DNA of 34,303 nucleotides from Lachnospiraceae bacterium (GCA_018056425.1 JAGPFR010000026.1:1-34303); one strand, 5' to 3'; shown: positions 7,498 through 16,205, counted from the stretch's first letter. Made by a program: numbers and translations. Notes: generated by a model not told the origin, from the sequence alone.

Positions 7498-8755
7498 AAA
7501 ATACTCCGTTCGTAGTTACGCTAACTTTGATACCATCCTCAACAAGCTGCTTTACCAGACTTCTTTCGATGGATGTATCTTCCAGTATGGTGGAGAAAGT
7601 ATATACAAAATCATCACCGTATGAAAGAACGGTACCCTTGATCTCCTGTCCTATGCTCATCGCGATATTTGCGGTAAATCCCTTAACGTACTTTTTGTAC
7701 TCATCAAGTATTTTGATATTACCGATATTGGTAACGGTAGTGGTATTTGCCGTTGCGGACTTTGTATATACGAATCTGATCGCAAGATTCTTAATTCCCA
7801 GAGGTACTGCCCTCAGGAATGGATTCATCTGGTTTGATACCGAATAACTGAACAGATCTTCAAGATGCTCTTTGGTTATCTGTTCCCTGAGAGTGGTCTT
7901 ACAGATATCCAGAACCTCTGCGAAGGTGTACTCCTTTTCGGCATCGGCAACTTCAGCGGATACGACCGCAAAGAAATTCTTGGTCGTATAGGAGTCAAAA
8001 TAAGGTCTTAAGTTAACGGGTACCGCAACTCTTATGGGTCTTCCCTTACTCCTGCCCCTGAAGCCGTTCTTATAAATGCTGTATGCCGTAAGAGCGACCA
8101 TGTACTCGTTGATGGATACTCCGTAGGCATGTGTAACCTTCTTGAGCTCCTGAACCGACATCGTAAGATGCATGAGACCGAACTCTCCGTCGGGGAGACG
8201 TTTTCCTTTTATCAGATATGCCTTCCTGGCAACGAATCCGTTTGGCTTGGCTGACTTGTAATTTCTTACGAAGCTGTCTTCCTTGTTGAGTGATGTATCG
8301 GAACTTAATCCGTCACTTTCAAACTCACCGGGATGTGCAAGTCTCAGATACTGATAAGCGAGCTCCCTGAGAAAATTGATGCCGCCCATTCCGTCCGTAA
8401 GTGCGTGGAATACCTCGAGATTGATCCTGCACTTGTAGTAAGTTACCCTGAACAGATATGAATGGTTTCTGTTGGGCCTTATGAATCTGCAGGGGAAACC
8501 TGCCTCTTCAACCACTCTCGGAGCAGGCTTTCCGTTCTCCTCAAAATAAAACCAAAAGAAACCCTTCCTGAGTCTGACATTAAATCCGTCTATCTTGGGA
8601 AGAAGTATATCCAATGCTTTTTGAAGGGTGGCTTTATCTATCTCCTCCGACAGGATGATCGATATCCTGTAGGTACTGGTCATGTTCTCGCCCGCTATCG
8701 AAGGAAAAAGATATCCCGTATTATCCAATCTGTCCCATCTGATGTGTTTTTTCAC
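7490..8755 (-). CDS. Condensation-domain-like acyltransferase (PapA / alcohol acetyltransferase type)
   Basis: The 421-aa protein has the fold signature of the CoA-dependent acyltransferase / NRPS condensation superfamily. The active-site motif HALTDGMGG (~117-125) provides the HxxxDG His and Asp, preceded by CRINLEVF. A second-half RIAVPVNLRPYF-like segment (here GRPIRVAVPVNLRPYFDS) is the usual latch/floor region. It stands alone with no carrier or adenylation domains, so it probably transfers an acyl group to a small molecule or glycolipid. It precedes the zinc-ribbon membrane protein (8-nt overlap) and the HSL esterase. The ATG follows the upstream small gene's stop by 6 nt. The substrate cannot be read from sequence. 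Confidence 0.8.
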   Translation of the reverse strand: MKKHIRWDRLDNTGYLFPSIAGENMTSTYRISIILSEEIDKATLQKALDILLPKIDGFNVRLRKGFFWFYFEENGKPAPRVVEEAGFPCRFIRPNRNHSYLFRVTYYKCRINLEVFHALTDGMGGINFLRELAYQYLRLAHPGEFESDGLSSDTSLNKEDSFVRNYKSAKPNGFVARKAYLIKGKRLPDGEFGLMHLTMSVQELKKVTHAYGVSINEYMVALTAYSIYKNGFRGRSKGRPIRVAVPVNLRPYFDSYTTKNFFAVVSAEVADAEKEYTFAEVLDICKTTLREQITKEHLEDLFSYSVSNQMNPFLRAVPLGIKNLAIRFVYTKSATANTTTVTNIGNIKILDEYKKYVKGFTANIAMSIGQEIKGTVLSYGDDFVYTFSTILEDTSIERSLVKQLVEDGIKVSVTTNGVFYG

Positions 8756-8761
8756 GGTTAT

Positions 8762-9025
8762 TTATCCTTCCACGATAAGGTATCTGCCGTCACCGATCTC
8801 GAATACCTCATCTGCACTTAATATATCCCCGGCTTCGGGACTATCCAGATCGACGCCCTCTTCCTCGAAATATTCTTTTACTTCATCTGCGGAATTCACG
8901 ACCTGCGCCATGAGTTCCTCAAGAAAGTCCCTTGCTTCCTCTTTGGTCGAAGCAACTTCCTCATCAAAGAGCTGCTTCTGATTCTTCAGGAAAACTTCAA
9001 GAACTTTGTCATCATACATTTCCAT
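8762..9025 (-). CDS. Small acidic protein of unknown function
   Basis: This 87-aa protein is strongly acidic and mostly helical in appearance (KEEARDFLEELMAQVV, then DEVKEYFEEEGVDLD), ending in the sequence IGDGRYLIVEG. Proteins of this size and ending are frequent in Clostridia, without known function as far as I recall. The start is the ATG at 9025, with AGGGGG about 6 nt upstream; a second ATG two codons later is less well placed. It lies 27 nt after dus and 6 nt before the condensation-type gene, inside the maf operon. Confidence 0.65.
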   Translation of the reverse strand: MEMYDDKVLEVFLKNQKQLFDEEVASTKEEARDFLEELMAQVVNSADEVKEYFEEEGVDLDSPEAGDILSADEVFEIGDGRYLIVEG

Positions 9026-9052
9026 AAGTATCCCCCTGTTATGCTTTATGTT

Positions 9053-10021
9053 CTACAGCAGTTTGGAATTTCTTATAAACTGCTTCATACATACTCTGTA
9101 ACTTTCGAGCGTATCTGCTTTACTCATTTCCTTAAAGCCCTTTTCATTTCCCGAAAAAGCGGGCTTTGCAAGATTCCAGAGATCCTTCATCTTGGCAAGT
9201 GTGTGCTTATCGTTACCAATTTGATCCGCGTATCCGTCAAGGAGCGCCTCCATGTAAATTAAGTACTCCTCATTATCAACGCACTTTCCGCCCTTAATCC
9301 TGCGGGCAAGGGAAGGATCCCTTAAAAGACCTCTTCCTATCATCACTGCATCAAGATCCGGATACAGTCCTGCGATCTTATCATAATCCTCAGGCGTATT
9401 GATATCGCCGTTATACACGACACCTATTCCCGCCCCCTTAAGCGCATCATACATATACGAAAATGCGTCAAGGTTTGTACGTCCTTCATACATCTTAACC
9501 CGGCTTCTGGGATGAATTATCACCTGTTTTACCGGATGGGCAAGGATCAGATCCGTAAGCACTTCATACTCATCCTCGGAATAAAAACCTATCCTTGTCT
9601 TGATCGATATATCGGGAACGTTTTCTTTTCCGCTTTCGTACAAAAGCGAAAAGAGTTCGTCCATGTACTCTTCAAGGAACTTCTTGTCCTTGAGCATTCC
9701 CGATCCCTTATTCTTGGAAACAACGGTTCCCGAGGGACATCCCATATTGATATTTATCTCTTTATATCCATACTTACCGGATATATTGAAAATATAACCG
9801 GCGCTCTGCTCGGCAGAATTCGAGATTATCTGTGGAACAAGCTTAAGACCTTTGTTGTTTTCGGGATCGATGTCCTTTTTCTCTTTTTGATTCAGACTGT
9901 AATTTTCATTGGTCGAGATAAAAGGAGTAAAGTATTTATCGCATCCGCCGAAAAAATCATTATGCAGGGTTCTTAAAAGCGGCGGTGTCATTCCTTCCAT
10001 CGGGGCAAAATATATATCCAT
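9053..10021 (-). CDS. dus: tRNA-dihydrouridine synthase
   Basis: This 322-aa FMN enzyme reduces uridines in the tRNA D-loop and related positions. It has the N-terminal FAPMEGMT FMN-binding start, NINMGCPSGTV with catalytic Cys (~C95), IKTRIGF (~144-150), IIHPRSR (~173-179), YNGDINTPEDY and the IGRGLLRDPSL phosphate-binding loop. The start codon shares a base with the maf stop (TAATG), indicating coupled translation. Which uridine positions it modifies is not clear from the sequence. Confidence 0.92.
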   Translation of the reverse strand: MDIYFAPMEGMTPPLLRTLHNDFFGGCDKYFTPFISTNENYSLNQKEKKDIDPENNKGLKLVPQIISNSAEQSAGYIFNISGKYGYKEININMGCPSGTVVSKNKGSGMLKDKKFLEEYMDELFSLLYESGKENVPDISIKTRIGFYSEDEYEVLTDLILAHPVKQVIIHPRSRVKMYEGRTNLDAFSYMYDALKGAGIGVVYNGDINTPEDYDKIAGLYPDLDAVMIGRGLLRDPSLARRIKGGKCVDNEEYLIYMEALLDGYADQIGNDKHTLAKMKDLWNLAKPAFSGNEKGFKEMSKADTLESYRVCMKQFIRNSKLL

Positions 10022-10635
10022 TAAACTATCCCCAGCGATTTCAATTCTTTGTACAGATGCGATGCAGGAAGTCCCACGACATTGAGATAATCTCCCTCTA
10101 TACCGTCGATGTATCTGGCACAGAATCCCTGTATCCCATAGGCACCTGCTTTATCCATCGGATCCCCGGTCTTTATATACTCAAGTATCTCCTCATCCGT
10201 CATCTCCGAGAAATGAACCGCTGTCCTTTCCCAGAAGCTCCTCTTAACGGGAGTCTTAAGTCCGCTCACAAGCACCGTAACACCGGAGTACACCTCATGT
10301 ACGCCGCCCTGAAGTGCCGACAGCATCTCAAACGCCTCCGCTTCACTGTGGGGCTTTCCCAAAATTCCGTTACCCTTCTCCTGATAAACAAGCGTATCAC
10401 ACCCGATCACACAAAAGCTCTCCGTCTCCGGATCAACATCCAGTCCCGACTTTCCGCTCTCCAGTGCCTTCAGCACCGCCATTGCCTTCCTTTCGGACAA
10501 CAGCATCACCAGCTTCTTCGGATCCTTCTCTATCGAGTGCTCATCCGCCTCACTTACGCACACATCAAACTCTATTCCTATCTGATCCAGTATCTCCCTC
10601 CTTCTGGGAGACGCCGACGCAAGCACTATCCTCAT
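10021..10635 (-). CDS. maf: Maf-family nucleoside triphosphate pyrophosphatase
   Basis: The 204-aa protein hydrolyses non-canonical or modified NTPs (dTTP/UTP/CTP-type in the family) to NMP and PPi. Motifs are the N-terminal LASASPRRREIL (~5-16), SERKA (~47-51), IGCDTLV with the conserved Asp (~D80) and GKP in the substrate loop. The start at 10635 is chosen because AAAGGA lies 4-5 nt upstream and SASPRR then begins at residue 6 as usual; an upstream in-frame ATG (10683) would add 16 residues running into the palindromic element. It is the first gene of a six-gene minus-strand operon. Its 5' leader, if transcription starts far upstream, would contain palindrome E1. Confidence 0.92.
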   Translation of the reverse strand: MRIVLASASPRRREILDQIGIEFDVCVSEADEHSIEKDPKKLVMLLSERKAMAVLKALESGKSGLDVDPETESFCVIGCDTLVYQEKGNGILGKPHSEAEAFEMLSALQGGVHEVYSGVTVLVSGLKTPVKRSFWERTAVHFSEMTDEEILEYIKTGDPMDKAGAYGIQGFCARYIDGIEGDYLNVVGLPASHLYKELKSLGIV

Positions 10636-10688
10636 ATATTCCTTTCCTGTCACGGCTCTGTGCATGCCTGCCATCTTCCTCAACGCGC

Positions 10689-10918
10689 CCGCTTACACAG
10701 ATGCTTTTTTTCAGTTCATGCTTTCTTCGCTAAGCAGTTCAAAGAAATGCTTGTTTTACTTCGCCACAATCCATGGACGCTTCACCGCTCGCGTTCGACA
10801 TCCATGTCTCATGCGAGCTGGTTTCGCCATCCGGGCGAAACCGTTACGCTTATCACCGCATTTCATGAACTGCTAAGCTCAGAAAAAAATCACTGAAAAA
10901 AAGCATCTGTGTAAGCGG
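10689..10918. repeat. Long imperfect palindrome E1 with nested hairpins
   Basis: The outer arms 10689-10715 and 10892-10918 are a perfect 27-bp inverted repeat. Inner arm segments also pair imperfectly (GCTAAGCAGTTC near 10730 with GAACTGCTAAGC near 10868). The apex holds two hairpins: 10820-10842 (9-bp stem, loop 10829-10833) and 10787-10792 with 10813-10818. Read on the minus strand, this apex matches E2: a CGGAT loop closed by TTTCGCC/GGCGAAA, then a GAGACA...GGATGTCGAA loop on a GC-rich stem. There is no gene here; apparent reading frames across it are by-products of the repeat. Together with E2 it fills the 578-bp gap between ppk and maf. It could be a MITE-like mobile element, a structured RNA or a processing signal. 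Confidence 0.75.
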
Positions 10919-10981
10919 CGCTGTATGTGTACGATGGCTGCTCATCCGCAAGAGTAAACCGTCATAAATTGTTCTGATACA

Positions 10982-11206
10982 GCCTCTGTACAGGTCATGT
11001 ATATATTTTCCCGATTTTAGAATGAGCTTAGCTGTTCTTAGGGATGTATCAATGCAAGCACAATTTCGCCCGGATGGCGAAATTAGCAGGCACTGAGACA
11101 GGATGTCGAATGCCTGCGGTGCGGAGTCATCGCTGTATATACATCCCTTAGAACAGCTTAGTGAATTCTGCATGAGGGGAAATATATACATGACCTGCAC
11201 AGAGGC
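10982..11206. repeat. Long imperfect palindrome E2, same core as E1 in opposite orientation
   Basis: Arms 10982-11007 and 11181-11206 pair over 26 nt with one mismatch, and 11030-11049 pairs with 11139-11158 with one mismatch. The apex has a 9-bp hairpin 11062-11084 (loop CGGAT, 11071-11075) and a second stem GCAGGCA / TGCCTGC (11086-11092 with 11111-11117). Core loops match E1 in the opposite orientation, while arm sequences do not. Its right end is 7 nt from the ppk stop codon; no T-run follows, so it is not a classic terminator. Confidence 0.75.
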
Positions 11207-11213
11207 GTAACAA

Positions 11214-13358
11214 CTACTTTGCAGGTTTGGTCTTGGGGATGAAGACCCGGCTTTCGGAGGTCTTCTTGGGGGTGGCTGCCCTGACCATGTCTATGGCTTC
11301 GCGAATGGCGATAAGCTGGGAGTCAACGGCTTTCTTCTGACGCGTGCCTTCCTTTACGTAGTCGCAGCCGAGGGGCTGTAATATGTTGGCCCTGCGGTTG
11401 TCTTTGAGCTCGGTATCAAGTACGTGCCAGAGCCTTGCCTTGAGAGCGTCGTCGGTGATCGGAAATACGATCTCTACGCGGCGGTCAAGGTTTCGGGACA
11501 TCCAGTCGGCACTGCCGCAGAACACTTCCGGATTCTCATCGTTCTTGAACCAGAAGATTCTTGCGTGCTCAAGAAAGTTACCCGTGATCGATCTTACAGT
11601 GATGTTTTCGCTTACCCCTTTGATGCCCGTCTTGAGACAGCAGATGCCTCGTACGATAAGCTGTATCTTTACCCCTGCTGCAGAGGCTTTGTAGAGAGCT
11701 TCGATGATGTCGGGGTCTGAAAGCGAATTCATCTTGGCGACGATCCGTCCTTCTTTCCCGCCCGCTGCGATCTTAGCCTCACGGTCTATCAAATACAGGA
11801 ACCTTTCCTTCAGCCATAAGGGAGCAAGGATAAGCCTGTTCCATGCCTTGGGCTCAGAGTATCCGCTCAGCATGTTAAAGACAGCCGTTGCATCTTCACC
11901 GATCTCCTCGTTGCAGGTAAGAAGACCTACGTCAGTGTAGATGCGGGCCGTTGCATCGTTATAGTTACCGGTTCCCAGATGCACATACCTTCTGATACCG
12001 TCGTTTTCGTGACGGACAACAAGAGTGATCTTCGAGTGGGTCTTTAGACCTACAAGGCCGTATATTACATGGCAGCCTGCTTTTTCAAGCATCTTTGCCC
12101 AGACGATATTGTGCTCTTCGTCAAAACGCGCTTTAAGCTCTACAAGAACCGTTACCTGCTTTCCGTTCTCCGCAGCCTGAGCAAGTGCAGCGATGATGGG
12201 AGAATTTCCGCTGACCCTGTAGAGAGTCTGCTTGATCGCAAGTACGTCAGGATCCGTTGCTGCCTTCCTTACGAAATCAACGACGGGTTCAAATGTCTGG
12301 TAAGGATGGAACAGCATGATATCTTTCTTACGTATCTGTGAAAAGATATCGCACCCTGCGGGAAGTTCCGGAACAGATGCAGGATTAAACGGAGGGTTCT
12401 TTAAGTTATCAAAACCCGGAAGTGAGATGATCTTAAAAAGAGCGGTAAGATCGAGAGGTCCGTCTATAGCGTATATTTCCGAATCGTCTATGCTCAGTTC
12501 CTTTTTAAGGAACGATACAAGCCTCTTATCTGCCCTGTGCTCGATCTCAAGGCGGAGCGCCTGTCCTTTTTTACGTGCTTTAACGGATTTTTCGATCTCT
12601 TTTAACAGATCTTCCGCATCATCTTCGTCGATCGACATATCGCCGTTTCTCGTGATCCTGTAGGGATGCGAGCATACGATATCGTAGTTTAAAAACAGGG
12701 ACTTCATATTTCGCTCGATGATCTCTTCAAGAAGAATGACCCTCTTAAGATTCGAGCTACCGGGAAGTACAACAACCCTGGGAAGGACCGAAGGAACCTG
12801 AACCGTTGCAAATACCAGTTCCCTGCTTCCCTCCTTTTTCCTGACAAGTGCACCGATATTGAGTGACTTGTTAAGGATCAGGGGAAAAGGTCTCGATGAA
12901 TCAACCGCCATGGGAGTAAGAACGGGATATACGAGCGTGCGGAAATACTCATCCGCGAATTTGCATTCTGCAGCCGTCATGTTCTCATGAGCTTTTACTA
13001 GTTCGAGACCGTTTGTCCTAAGCTCCGGCAAAAGCTTTGTGCGAAACGCCTTGTACTGATCGTAGACAAGTGCGTGGATGCTTGCGGATACCGCATCAAG
13101 CTGCATGGAAGGAGTCATTCCCGCAATGTCCGGCTTATCGTATCCCGCCTGTTTCATATCGTACAAAGAGCCGACTCTTACCATTACGAACTCGTCAAGG
13201 TTCGATGAAACTATCGCAAGGAATTTAAGCCTCTCAAACAGAGGTGTGGCAGGATCTGTCGCCTCGGATAAAATCCGTCTGTCGAATTCTACCCAGCTGA
13301 GTTCTCTGTTTGTATAATACTGCGGGTCTCTGAAATTGATATTTTTTCTGGCAGCCAT
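11214..13358 (-). CDS. ppk1: Polyphosphate kinase 1
   Basis: This 714-aa enzyme reversibly builds inorganic polyphosphate from ATP at the membrane or cytosol. It has the N-terminal NRELSWVEFDRRIL (~17-30), the middle head domain, and two HKD/phospholipase-D-like C-terminal domains. The autophosphorylated His is H441 in KTHSK and the second active-site His is H460 in VHLGTGNYND; their 19-residue spacing equals H435/H454 of E. coli Ppk. The tail segment SADWMSRNLDRRVE is also present. Length is normal. It starts 10 nt after the ppx stop with AAAGGA 6 nt before ATG, so polyphosphate synthesis and hydrolysis genes are co-transcribed. No terminator with a T-run follows; the palindrome E2 is next. 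Confidence 0.96.
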   Translation of the reverse strand: MAARKNINFRDPQYYTNRELSWVEFDRRILSEATDPATPLFERLKFLAIVSSNLDEFVMVRVGSLYDMKQAGYDKPDIAGMTPSMQLDAVSASIHALVYDQYKAFRTKLLPELRTNGLELVKAHENMTAAECKFADEYFRTLVYPVLTPMAVDSSRPFPLILNKSLNIGALVRKKEGSRELVFATVQVPSVLPRVVVLPGSSNLKRVILLEEIIERNMKSLFLNYDIVCSHPYRITRNGDMSIDEDDAEDLLKEIEKSVKARKKGQALRLEIEHRADKRLVSFLKKELSIDDSEIYAIDGPLDLTALFKIISLPGFDNLKNPPFNPASVPELPAGCDIFSQIRKKDIMLFHPYQTFEPVVDFVRKAATDPDVLAIKQTLYRVSGNSPIIAALAQAAENGKQVTVLVELKARFDEEHNIVWAKMLEKAGCHVIYGLVGLKTHSKITLVVRHENDGIRRYVHLGTGNYNDATARIYTDVGLLTCNEEIGEDATAVFNMLSGYSEPKAWNRLILAPLWLKERFLYLIDREAKIAAGGKEGRIVAKMNSLSDPDIIEALYKASAAGVKIQLIVRGICCLKTGIKGVSENITVRSITGNFLEHARIFWFKNDENPEVFCGSADWMSRNLDRRVEIVFPITDDALKARLWHVLDTELKDNRRANILQPLGCDYVKEGTRQKKAVDSQLIAIREAIDMVRAATPKKTSESRVFIPKTKPAK

Positions 13359-13368
13359 AATTAATCCT

Positions 13369-14898
13369 TTATTCTCTGATTATCACGGGTCTGATCGAAT
13401 ATATCTCTTCAAAAAAGTCCGAAGCTTCAGGGAAGAATGCTTCCTCGAGAAGGAATGTCTGCGGTGTTTTTACCCTCAGGGATAACTCGCCTTCAGAAAG
13501 CGTTGCTTTAACCTCTTTCATCCTCTGCTTGTGGCTTCTGTCGAGGCTGTTTGCAAGTCTCAGGATTGCGGTGAGCTTAGCTATCTTGATGTATCCTTCT
13601 TTTCCGAGGTCTGCATCTATATTATGTTCAAATACCGAGTATGCAAAATCGGAATGATTAAATCTTACGATATTTGCAATAATCTCTCTTTCGTAATGCG
13701 AAAGACCGATGATTTCCGTTGCCATTACGATGTCATAGGATCTCTCTCCTATATCCGTCATCGCAATGTATTTTCCGCAGTCGTGAAGGATCGAAGCAAT
13801 GTCCAGGTAAAGCTTGTCTCTTTTTCCGAGTCCGCTTACCTTTTTGATCGAATCAAAGATCGTTGCGGATATCTGTCTTAAAGTCTCAGCTCTTGACTGT
13901 GAGCCCTTATATCTCCTGCTTATGTTTAATGCACAGGCTGTGATGTCTTTTTCAAAATCATGCTCGGGTCTTATGATCTTGTTATCTTCTACAAATTCAT
14001 ATGCGATACCGTCCGATAGCGTAACGCCGGGAGCATATATTGTTTCGCTCTTTAAGATATTGCAAAGGCACTTTACAAGAAGTCCGGAGATTCTCATAAG
14101 CGGAACCTTTTCTTCCGGAACACCGAAGCTTTGCGCGGTTTCAAAGGTGCCCCCGTTTGAAAGTTCCTCCAAAAGAGCATCGTATTCTTTTCTCGACAGG
14201 ACTCCGTCGTCATTTTTCCTGCTGCCTCTTCTGAAGCAGTTGCTGATGTAATCGTCCATTACTATCAGGTTTTTGACGGTGCCTGTCAGGAACAGTTTTT
14301 TATATGTGTTAAGACTTGCGTCTATCAGCTCTTCTTCAAGAAGCCTCATCCTGTAAGGGTCCGCACCGAGGCTTTCCACCCTTTCACGGATCCTGAGCAC
14401 GCCGAGCTTAAGGTTCTGCGTACTGACAAGGGAATCCTCGTCGAAAAGAGAGATCTGGATACTTCCTCCGCCGATATCAAGGATTGCCGCGCTTCCCTGG
14501 ATCGCATTGTAGAAAATATCACCCGCACCTGCGATAGCTTTGTAGTCGAGAAATCTCTGCTCGGAATTGGAAAGCGTATCGATCCTGATTCCCGTTCTGG
14601 TCTCTATGAGATCCAGGAGGATATCGGAGTTTACGGTCTCTCTTATCGCACTGGTTCCGTAAGCCTTATAGCTTTCGACTTTGTATGAGCGCATTACGGA
14701 TGCAAAATGCTGGAGTACACGGCAAAGCTCGTCAACCTTCTGCTGGGATATCTTGCCCGTTGCATAAGTATCTGCTCCGAGGGACAGACCCGTAACAAGA
14801 CAGTCGATCTCCTTCATTGGCTTTTTCCCGCCGTATTCGAAGATCTTCATTGTGAGCTCAAAGCTTCCGACATCTATGGCAGCAAAAGTGTGTACCAT
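13369..14898 (-). CDS. ppx: Exopolyphosphatase / pppGpp phosphatase family with C-terminal HD domain
   Basis: This 509-aa Ppx/GppA protein starts at ATG 14898, with GGAGGG (14903-14908) 4 nt upstream; a TTG start at 14922 would swallow that site. The N-terminal actin-like ATPase fold shows AAIDVGSFELTMKI (phosphate-1, ~5-18), AYGTSAIRE and AILDIGGGSIQISLF (phosphate-2). A long C-terminal part contains an HD-type motif, ASILHDCGKYIAM. This two-module architecture resembles E. coli Ppx. The reaction is processive removal of terminal phosphate from polyphosphate; pppGpp hydrolysis is also possible in the family. It lies between pheA (20 nt) and ppk1 (10 nt). Confidence 0.9.
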   Translation of the reverse strand: MVHTFAAIDVGSFELTMKIFEYGGKKPMKEIDCLVTGLSLGADTYATGKISQQKVDELCRVLQHFASVMRSYKVESYKAYGTSAIRETVNSDILLDLIETRTGIRIDTLSNSEQRFLDYKAIAGAGDIFYNAIQGSAAILDIGGGSIQISLFDEDSLVSTQNLKLGVLRIRERVESLGADPYRMRLLEEELIDASLNTYKKLFLTGTVKNLIVMDDYISNCFRRGSRKNDDGVLSRKEYDALLEELSNGGTFETAQSFGVPEEKVPLMRISGLLVKCLCNILKSETIYAPGVTLSDGIAYEFVEDNKIIRPEHDFEKDITACALNISRRYKGSQSRAETLRQISATIFDSIKKVSGLGKRDKLYLDIASILHDCGKYIAMTDIGERSYDIVMATEIIGLSHYEREIIANIVRFNHSDFAYSVFEHNIDADLGKEGYIKIAKLTAILRLANSLDRSHKQRMKEVKATLSEGELSLRVKTPQTFLLEEAFFPEASDFFEEIYSIRPVIIRE

Positions 14899-14918
14899 AA
14901 TACCCTCCGATGGGTGTA

Positions 14919-16043
14919 TCAATAGTTACCCAGAACTCTTAAATACTTGGCTTCTTCCCGAAGTCCCGTAAGCGCACATCTAACGCTGGGGTCGGACAGA
15001 TTTCCGTCAAAATCAAGGAAGAATCTGTATTCCCACGTACGTCCTTCGATGGGACGGGATTCGATCTTGGTAATGTTAAGTCCGTTGAAAATAAAATGTC
15101 CGAGACAGTTATAAAGCGATCCGCTCTCATGGGTCACTTCAAAGCAGATGCTTATCTTGCCTGCATTTTCCCTGTAAACCTTTTGCCCGGTTATGATGAT
15201 AAATCTGGTCGAATTATTTTCTGCCGAGTTAACTCCTTTTTCAAGGATCTCAAGTCCGTAAACCTGTGCGGCAAGTTCACTTGCAATGGCAGCCTGGGTA
15301 ATATCGCCTTCTTTGGCAACCTTGCTTGCGGCAAAGGCATTGTTTGGCATGGAGATCTGTTTCCAGTCACGTTCATCAAGATATCTTGCAGACTGCATAA
15401 GGGACTGGGGATGAGAAAAGACTGTTTTAATGTCTTCGATCTTCGATCCCTTTACACCCATAAGGCAATGCTCTATCTTAAGGACCTGCTCTCCGACTAT
15501 GTAATTCTCATACTCTGCAAGAAGATCGTAGATCTCACTTACGATACCTGCGGTTGAATTCTCGATGGGAAGAACGGCGTAATCTGCGCTGCCTTCGGAA
15601 ATCGCACACATGGCCGCACGGAAAGTCGGAACATGAATGGAATCCACATCGTCTCCGAAAAACTTCTTCATCGCAAGCTGTGAATATGCTCCCTCATCTC
15701 CCTGGAAAACCACTCTGGGTGAACCTTCCCTGATATCGCCTACGGGAATGAAGGGAATGTTTATATGTCTTCCGCTCTCAAGAAGGGTCTTGTACTGGAG
15801 TTTTCTGCTCATGCTCATAAGAAGCTTGAACATCTCCTTTGCCCCGCTTTCAAACTCTTTATTTTCGACATTTGCGGCTACGGAGGCGAGTTTTACTTTC
15901 TCCCTGTCTTTATCGAGAACCGCTTTTCCGGTTTCAAGTTTGGTCTTTGCGACCTCCTCGGATAGCTTCATTCTCCGCTCATAGAGTCCGACAAGCTCCC
16001 TGTCGCAATCATCAAGCTGTAATCTGATTTCAGAAAGATCCAT
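14919..16043 (-). CDS. pheA: Bifunctional chorismate mutase / prephenate dehydratase (P-protein)
   Basis: The 374-aa fusion carries out two steps to phenylpyruvate in phenylalanine synthesis. Residues 1-~85 are an AroQ-type chorismate mutase (LDDCDRELVGLYERRMKLSEEV...KLETGKAVLDKDRE). Residues ~108-290 are prephenate dehydratase (VVFQGDEGAYSQLA, VFSHPQSLMQ, and ENNSTRFIII with the catalytic TRF). Residues ~297-374 are an ACT domain with IESRP for phenylalanine feedback; the usual GALV is GSLY here. AGGAG lies about 9 nt before the ATG. A well-formed promoter is at 16125-16153. It is first in an operon with ppx and ppk1. I see no T-box or attenuator in the ~80-nt leader. Confidence 0.95.
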   Translation of the reverse strand: MDLSEIRLQLDDCDRELVGLYERRMKLSEEVAKTKLETGKAVLDKDREKVKLASVAANVENKEFESGAKEMFKLLMSMSRKLQYKTLLESGRHINIPFIPVGDIREGSPRVVFQGDEGAYSQLAMKKFFGDDVDSIHVPTFRAAMCAISEGSADYAVLPIENSTAGIVSEIYDLLAEYENYIVGEQVLKIEHCLMGVKGSKIEDIKTVFSHPQSLMQSARYLDERDWKQISMPNNAFAASKVAKEGDITQAAIASELAAQVYGLEILEKGVNSAENNSTRFIIITGQKVYRENAGKISICFEVTHESGSLYNCLGHFIFNGLNITKIESRPIEGRTWEYRFFLDFDGNLSDPSVRCALTGLREEAKYLRVLGNY

Positions 16044-16124
16044 TTAAGGCTGCTCCTAACTGTATTTTGACCAGGAAAAGTATTTTTCGAAAACACCTGC
16101 CCCGATGATAAACTTAACTAAAAT

Positions 16125-16153
16125 ATTTTACTCCGAAACTGCGGATTTTACAA
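16125..16153 (-). promoter_or_regulatory. Promoter of the pheA-ppx-ppk1 operon
   Basis: On the minus strand, TTGTAA (16148-16153), a 17-bp spacer and TAAAAT (16125-16130) are a good sigma-A match located about 80 nt before the pheA start. Confidence 0.6.
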
Positions 16154-16175
16154 TGTTTAGGGCACCTTTGTACCC

Positions 16176-16205
16176 TTGATTTAAAAGGGGATGCGGGGGT
16201 ACAAT
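16176..16205 (+). promoter_or_regulatory. Promoter of the DUF5050-like gene
   Basis: TTGATT (16176-16181), an 18-bp spacer and TACAAT (16200-16205) lie 36 nt before the ATG at 16242. It is divergent from the pheA promoter, with about 22 bp between the two -35 boxes. Confidence 0.55.

Noticed and set aside
9985-10896. 303-aa plus-strand reading frame across maf and palindrome E1
   Set aside because: It is antisense to maf, has no ribosome site or recognisable domain, is rich in Arg/His/Ser/Leu as antisense frames are, and runs through the palindrome.
10853-11200. 115-aa minus-strand frame spanning E1 and E2
   Set aside because: It lies wholly inside inverted-repeat sequence, without a start context or family resemblance; the repeat structure explains it better.
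10689-11206. CRISPR array or tandem repeat
   Set aside because: There are only two elements, in opposite orientation, with no regular short repeats and spacers.
16044-16124. T-box or attenuator leader for pheA
   Set aside because: The leader is only ~80 nt from the predicted -10 and shows no T-box core, specifier stem or terminator hairpin.
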